Assembly: GCA_965229625.1 (NCBI GenBank)
Contig: CBDDJJ010000001.1
Location: 186,001-250,000, forward strand
DNA: 64,000 nt
Direction of reading: 5' to 3'
Origin: JANQIO01 sp965229625
Lineage (GTDB): Bacteria > Pseudomonadota > Gammaproteobacteria > Pseudomonadales > Halieaceae
Shown here: positions 59,183-64,000 of the stretch, piece by piece
How the letters are laid out: each line of letters begins with the position of its first letter
Numbering within the stretch: the first letter of the stretch is position 1
Position numbers and translations under genes: made by a program
The notes under the pieces: model-generated
The model's database searches: none
What the model saw: only the letters and a program-made list of their open reading frames with translations
What the model was told of the DNA's origin: nothing

Positions 59183-62100
59183 TCAGGGGAGAGCTGCGTC
59201 GGCTACTACGGTGGGGCAGGCCAGGGGTGAGGTGGCCAGGGGTTGGTTGCTGCCGCAGACTTTCTTGCGCATTTCCTCCTGCAGGGAGCCGCAGGGGTCC
59301 TCGCTGGCCAGCATGCGGTTCACCACGCTTTCGCCGAGTACCGACAGGCCCGCGGTCATGAAGGCGGCCCAGCCGCGCACCAGCAGGCCGGGCGTGTTGG
59401 GCACGATGCTGGGATCGTTCAGCGGACCCGATAGTTCGACAGTGCTGGAAAATGCATTGCCGATGGAGATGCCCACCCCCTTGCGTGAGCGGGACTGAAA
59501 GCGCACTCGCATCTGCTCGTCCACGAGGTCCAACTCCATTCCGCCCAGCAGGTTGGCGGAGCGGGTTTGTACCGCGTAGCCATAGGGCGTGACGCCAATA
59601 CCGTCCTTGAATTCCAGCAGGGTAGCGCCGCAGCGGACTTCCGGCACACGATCCTTGGCGCCGGGAATCAGGGCGCTGAACACGTTGCTGGCCATGTCGG
59701 CGGTGAGGAAATTCACGCCGCGGTAGTCCATGGGGCCGCGGCCCAGTTCCAGGTAGGTCTGGCCATTCATGTTGGCGGCAAACTCTGCCTCGCTGACGCC
59801 GGTGCTGTTCAATACGGCGTGCAGTGAGGTCGGGTAGCTTTCGCCCTGCGGGCGACGGTGTACACGTTCGCCCATCACCTCCAGCGCCATCACCGGCGGC
59901 GTCACATTGGCGTCAAACCTGAAGCTGCCGCTGGCAGGCCCGCCGTTGGCCTGGGCTGCACTGAGATCGACGCTAATCCTGCCGTTCGCCATCTGCGCAT
60001 CCACTTCGAAATCTTCCGCCACCACCGGACCGCTGTAGATACGTCCCAGTTTGCCCAGCAGGCGGATATCGTTGTCGTAGACTGGCGCCAGATCAAAGGG
60101 TTCGCTACTGAAGATTCGCTCTCCAGGCTCGGTAGTGCGTTCACCTCCACCAAACAGGCTGCCTGCGAATCCCACCAGGTTGCGTGCCACTTGCGCGGTC
60201 TGGCGCGCAGGCCCGCCAGTATCCTTGTCGCTGGTTTCAGTGTCCGCTGGCTCCGCCAGCTCCCAGGGCGTGAGGTCCAGGGTGCCGCCGTCGAGTTCCA
60301 GTTGGTAGCGGCGGGGGGTACCGTTGCTTACCCGTAGCCCACCGCGCACATCACTGCCCGCGAGCTTGAGTTCCCGGAAGTTGATCTGGCCGCCGTCCGC
60401 CAGTTGCTCAAAGGTAATATCCAGTCGGTCGGGAGAGGGTTCATCAGGGTTTGTCGTCTCCAGCAGCAACTGTCCGCTCAGGCCGGTGGCCAGGGCGGCG
60501 AGGCTGTCGCCCACGCTCACCAGCTTCAGTTCGCCCTGCAGGGGGGCACTGAGGTTGTCGCGCAGTCGCTGTTCTTCAAGGCCAAAAAACTCCAGCAGCC
60601 GCAGCTGCTCGATGCGGACATCGCTGTTGAATGTCGCTGTTTGCTGGTCCTGCCAGTTCAGGGAAAGGCCACCGTCGACCCTGGAGCCTCTGTGGCGGAA
60701 CGACAGCTTGTCCATGCCGAAATATAGCGGTCGCGAGCTCAGAGCCACTTCGACCTGCTGGAACTCACGGTCCAGCCAGATCAGGTCTTCAACGGCGAGG
60801 GTGATACGCCCGGGTAATGCGTCACGCAAAATTGTGAGCGTGTCTGATTCGTCAGCGGCATCGGCGGAGTCGGGGATGAAGTCCATGATGCGGTCGATGT
60901 TCAGCCGTTCCGATACCAGATCTGCGACCATCGCCGGTTCGCGAGTGACAACGATGGAGAAAGTACCGGTAACGTCCTGCCGCAGGGCATCGATGTCGAT
61001 GTCCTCGAGGACGATACCCACCACGGTGCTGTCCTCCACGGCCAGCGACGGCGCGCCGTTGAAGCGTACGACCTCACCTTCGGTGGGATCGCGTGACCAG
61101 TCGCCATCATCGCGAGTCTCGAGTTGCAGCTTCGCCTCGCCGCGGCCGCGCCTGAGCACTTCGCGCACCGAGTTGCCCTGCGCCTTGAGCGTGAGCAGGC
61201 CACTGGTGCGACTGCCCAGAGCGCCGCTGCCCAGGCCGAAGAACTCGGACACATAGACCCTGTCGAGGCGGAAGGTCAGGGTCGTATCTGCCGCTCCGCT
61301 ATCGAGGACCTGGTAATCAACGCCTATTTCAAGCTTGCCGGCAGACGGGCCGGTCGAAGATAGCAGGAAGCTTCCCGCTTCCGTGCCCCGGTCGAGCTGT
61401 GCCTTTGGATTCCCGAGCGTGAGGGCGGGCAGCACGAGGGCGTCGAAGTTCAGGTCGGCTTCGACGTGGTATTGCGGCAACCAGCTCAGGAAGGTGGGCA
61501 CGGTGACCCCGGGTTCCTGCATGGCCGAATCCTCGGTGGCCAGGAACCGCAAATCCAGGCGCGAGCCCTCGGCCCGAACGCGCAGGAAGAGCTCGCCGAC
61601 GCTGGAAAACGCCACTTCCCCGTTGACCTGCGAGTCGCCCAGTTGCAGGGCGACATTTTCGAGGGCGAAGCGGTCCGGAGAGCCATCCACCTCCGCGTGC
61701 ATGGACACCGGGGTTTCCACCCCACCACGGTGCACGCCGGCCAGGTCCATGGTGCCTTCCAGCTCATCCAGTAGCTGGGCCCAGTTATTGCCGTGGGTCT
61801 TGAGCCGCGTGCGCCCGCGCTTGGCCAGCCACTGGGAGTCCACGTAGCGCGCCATGATGCCCTGGTCAGGGGAGTGGGCGACCATGTCGCCACCTAAGGC
61901 CACCTCCCAGCCGTCCTCAACGGTGGCGACTGCCGCGCTCGCCACCAGGTCCGCATAGGGCCCGGATGCGGCGATGCGGGTAAACGCCAGGTAGCTGCCG
62001 CTGGTGGTCAGGCTGAAGCCCACGTCGTGGAGCTTCTCCTTGCCGAAGTACAGCTCCCCGATGTCCAGCTCTGCGTCGTGCCGCGGCAGCTTGATCACTG

Positions 62101-62980
62101 GCACGGTTTGCGAGAGTTCACCCTGGTAGGCATCTTCCTTGCCGTCTGCCACCAGCAGGTTCAGCAATGCGCCGAGGTCGCCGGCATTCACAAACTCGGC
62201 CCGTGTCCTTGAAACATTGGGCAGTGCCCAGGCCTCGATGCCGCTGGCGCGGAGCTCTACCGGCATGCCCGCCAGCTCGCCGTCGAGCGCCAGCTGGTAC
62301 ACCGCTTCCTCGGCCGGTTTGACGGAGAGTCCCAGCTCAGATACCGGAAGCTCGTCATTATCGACCGCGAGGGTGATAGCGGCCTGGAAGTCGCGCAGCC
62401 ACAACAGGTCATCCAGGGAAGCCAGGTCGATATCGATGTCGACATTGCCGGTGGGGAAACGAGATTGCCAGCCGAGGCTGGCGTTGTCCGCGTCGGCGTG
62501 GCGCCCGCCGGCGCGGCGCCAGCGCGCGTTGTAGAAATGCAGCTCGCTGCCGTCTTCCCGGCGGTAGCGCACGTCAGTCACATCCAGCGTGCTGGGCAGC
62601 CACTGCTCGAGGTTGGCGTAGTCCTGCTTCGGTGGTCCGTCGCTTCTTGGCCAGGCGGATATATCCAGCATCAGTTCCCGGCCGGCGCCGGACACCAGGC
62701 GTATCTCGCCGCTCAACAGGTCCGACCAGTCGAGGCTCACCCAGACATCGCTGGCATCGATGGCCAACCTGTCCGGCTCACCCATCTCAAAGCGGGCGGT
62801 CTTTGCCGTCAGGCTGATAATGTCGGCCCTGAGCGGCGCGATCCGCACCGGGATGCCGAGTACGTCGGTCAGCAGCGCTGGCAGCTCGCGATTGAGCGCC
62901 TGCTCGACGATATACTCTGTGCCCCGCAGCAATACCAGGACAATAACCAACAGGCTAAGGATGCGTAGCGGGCGGTTCAC
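59183..62980 (-). CDS. AsmA-like/DUF748 envelope protein
   Basis: A 1265-residue protein anchored by one N-terminal helix (LRILSLLVIVLVLLRGTEYIV), then long beta-rich periplasmic repeats typical of AsmA/TamB/YhdP-type lipid-transfer proteins. The C-terminus (VELSGPLNDPSIVPNTPGLL, about 1195-1215, then a helix FMTAGLSVLGESVV) fits the AsmA C-terminal domain. GTG at 62980 is the start. Role in phospholipid transport or outer-membrane assembly is inferred from the family. Confidence 0.82.
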   Translation of the reverse strand: MNRPLRILSLLVIVLVLLRGTEYIVEQALNRELPALLTDVLGIPVRIAPLRADIISLTAKTARFEMGEPDRLAIDASDVWVSLDWSDLLSGEIRLVSGAGRELMLDISAWPRSDGPPKQDYANLEQWLPSTLDVTDVRYRREDGSELHFYNARWRRAGGRHADADNASLGWQSRFPTGNVDIDIDLASLDDLLWLRDFQAAITLAVDNDELPVSELGLSVKPAEEAVYQLALDGELAGMPVELRASGIEAWALPNVSRTRAEFVNAGDLGALLNLLVADGKEDAYQGELSQTVPVIKLPRHDAELDIGELYFGKEKLHDVGFSLTTSGSYLAFTRIAASGPYADLVASAAVATVEDGWEVALGGDMVAHSPDQGIMARYVDSQWLAKRGRTRLKTHGNNWAQLLDELEGTMDLAGVHRGGVETPVSMHAEVDGSPDRFALENVALQLGDSQVNGEVAFSSVGELFLRVRAEGSRLDLRFLATEDSAMQEPGVTVPTFLSWLPQYHVEADLNFDALVLPALTLGNPKAQLDRGTEAGSFLLSSTGPSAGKLEIGVDYQVLDSGAADTTLTFRLDRVYVSEFFGLGSGALGSRTSGLLTLKAQGNSVREVLRRGRGEAKLQLETRDDGDWSRDPTEGEVVRFNGAPSLAVEDSTVVGIVLEDIDIDALRQDVTGTFSIVVTREPAMVADLVSERLNIDRIMDFIPDSADAADESDTLTILRDALPGRITLAVEDLIWLDREFQQVEVALSSRPLYFGMDKLSFRHRGSRVDGGLSLNWQDQQTATFNSDVRIEQLRLLEFFGLEEQRLRDNLSAPLQGELKLVSVGDSLAALATGLSGQLLLETTNPDEPSPDRLDITFEQLADGGQINFRELKLAGSDVRGGLRVSNGTPRRYQLELDGGTLDLTPWELAEPADTETSDKDTGGPARQTAQVARNLVGFAGSLFGGGERTTEPGERIFSSEPFDLAPVYDNDIRLLGKLGRIYSGPVVAEDFEVDAQMANGRISVDLSAAQANGGPASGSFRFDANVTPPVMALEVMGERVHRRPQGESYPTSLHAVLNSTGVSEAEFAANMNGQTYLELGRGPMDYRGVNFLTADMASNVFSALIPGAKDRVPEVRCGATLLEFKDGIGVTPYGYAVQTRSANLLGGMELDLVDEQMRVRFQSRSRKGVGISIGNAFSSTVELSGPLNDPSIVPNTPGLLVRGWAAFMTAGLSVLGESVVNRMLASEDPCGSLQEEMRKKVCGSNQPLATSPLACPTVVADAALP

Positions 62981-63058
62981 GGGTGGCTCTGGATTAAACG
63001 GACCTTGATGGTATCAATCGGCACCGCGGGAGGTCACGTTAAGACTTGTTGATGGCAG

Positions 63059-64000
63059 CTATTGACCCCTGTAGTGGCGGGGAACACGAGGCAGCATCCG
63101 GGTCATGATTTCGTAGCCGATGCTGTCGGCGTGGGTAGCGACTTCATTGGCGGTAATCTCGTTGCCCCACAGCTCCACCGGCGCCCCCACGGCTATCGAC
63201 TGCAGGTCGGTCACATCCACGGTGATCATGTCCATGGAAACACGGCCCACCAGCGGCACGCGCTGGCCGTTCACCAGCACCGGGGTGCCATTGCCGGCAT
63301 TGCGCGGGTAGCCGTCGCCATAGCCCACTGGAATCGTTGCGATGCGGCTGCTGCGGCGCGCCGTCCAGGTGCCACCGTAGCCCACCGACTCTCCGGCGGG
63401 AATTTCACGCAGGGCGATCACCTCGGATTGCAGTGTCATCACCGGCTTCAGGCGGTCCGCTTCCGGGTGCAATCCTGAAAACGGCGACTGGCCATAGAGC
63501 ATCACTCCGGCCCGGTTCCAGGCGTCTCGCGACTCCGGCCAACCCAGCAGGCCCGGCGAATTGGCCATGCTGCAGGGTGTGGAGAGGGCGGCGGTGTGCT
63601 GGCGAAAAGCGCTGATCTGCTGTGGGGTGAAGTCATTGTCCAGTTCGTCGGCGCGCGCGAGGTGGGTGGCCATGACCACCTCATCGCCGACGTTGCCGTT
63701 GGCCCGCAGCCGTTCCAGTACCGTGCCGGACTCTTCCAGTGCAAAGCCCAGCCGATGCATGCCGCTGTCCAGCTTCAGCCAGCAGGTCAGCGGGCGGGAG
63801 AGTGTTGCGGACTCCAGGCTCTCGAGCTGCCGGTGGTTCTGCAGCATGACCCAGAAATCCCGCCGGGCGGCAATCTCCAGCTCCTCGCTGTCGAAAAAGC
63901 CCTCCATCAGCATGATCGGACGCGCGATGCCGGCATTGCGCAGTGCCTCGGCCTCTTCGATGCAGGCCACCGCAAAAGCTGATACCTGGGGTTCCAGGGC
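63059..64000 (-). CDS. alr: Alanine racemase, N-terminus outside window
   Basis: PLP-dependent racemase supplying D-alanine for peptidoglycan. The visible 313 residues lack the N-terminal PLP Lys but include WLKLDSGMHRLGF, ADELDNDFTP-type barrel, the catalytic Tyr in VGYGGTW, IPVGYGDGYPRN, RVSMDMITVDVT and the C-terminal domain. The frame is open upstream to the window edge. Confidence 0.92.
   Translation of the reverse strand, partial: ALEPQVSAFAVACIEEAEALRNAGIARPIMLMEGFFDSEELEIAARRDFWVMLQNHRQLESLESATLSRPLTCWLKLDSGMHRLGFALEESGTVLERLRANGNVGDEVVMATHLARADELDNDFTPQQISAFRQHTAALSTPCSMANSPGLLGWPESRDAWNRAGVMLYGQSPFSGLHPEADRLKPVMTLQSEVIALREIPAGESVGYGGTWTARRSSRIATIPVGYGDGYPRNAGNGTPVLVNGQRVPLVGRVSMDMITVDVTDLQSIAVGAPVELWGNEITANEVATHADSIGYEIMTRMLPRVPRHYRGQ

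Overview
The window is high-GC DNA with tightly packed genes and reads as the chromosome of an aerobic, probably marine gammaproteobacterium. The Cellvibrionales/Halieaceae type is my best guess, with modest confidence. The reasons are a CvaA/CvaB-type exporter, a proteobacterial psp operon, a wax ester synthase, a haloalkane dehalogenase, AsmA-like and Ppx/GppA proteins, and a Ralstonia-like membrane-bound hydrogenase. I saw no rRNA, tRNA or CRISPR array.

Layout. 1-2.6 kb: a patatin-like phospholipase (cut by the window start) and two short-chain dehydrogenases. 2.7-6.5 kb: a four-gene overlapping cassette (TPR membrane protein, GtrA, methyltransferase, GT2 glycosyltransferase), probably for surface glycan or glycolipid modification. 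6.6-9.0 kb: thioesterase, cytochrome c lipoprotein and CoA-transferase. 9.08-22.55 kb: one 13.5 kb run of 15 minus-strand genes, hoxKGZMLOQ-(RT fusion)-V-hypABFCDE, encoding an oxygen-tolerant uptake [NiFe] hydrogenase with its maturation set. A divergent UreH/SafE-type metal transporter and a shared FNR-like box lie upstream. 23.4-28.6 kb: accessory genes including a possible His-Me finger nuclease, a TPR protein and a diheme cytochrome c. 28.7-33.0 kb: acyl-CoA dehydrogenase, then aldehyde dehydrogenase and glycerol kinase.

33.0-38.8 kb is the most unusual part. It holds a membrane fusion protein, a C39-peptidase ABC exporter, a small double-glycine leader peptide gene with a glycine/alanine-rich hydrophobic core, a strong terminator, an intact-looking rhomboid protease gene and two small membrane proteins. 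I read it as a microcin-like system with a rhomboid protease as an extra component. Next to it, an IS3-family element (38941-40139) has inserted into one copy of a 91-bp direct repeat of the 3' end of an aldehyde dehydrogenase gene. The two copies bracket a single accessory gene.

41-46.6 kb: the aldehyde dehydrogenase, a LuxR regulator, and the phage-shock regulon (pspF divergent from a sigma-54 promoter, a 65-residue membrane protein, pspA, pspB, pspC) ending in a strong terminator. 46.8-64 kb: mostly housekeeping and lipid/envelope genes (wax ester synthase, metallo-beta-lactamase-fold hydrolase, lipoproteins, penicillin/AHL acylase, CBS protein, haloalkane dehalogenase, duplicated glycine-zipper lipoproteins, Ppx/GppA, membrane metallopeptidase, BtrH-like protein, AsmA-like protein, alanine racemase), with two intergenic tandem-repeat tracts (50.34-50.45 and 58.79-59.12 kb).

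Coordinates of coding features include the stop codon. Starts were moved from the longest reading frame where a ribosome binding site or family alignment favoured another codon; this is stated in each entry.
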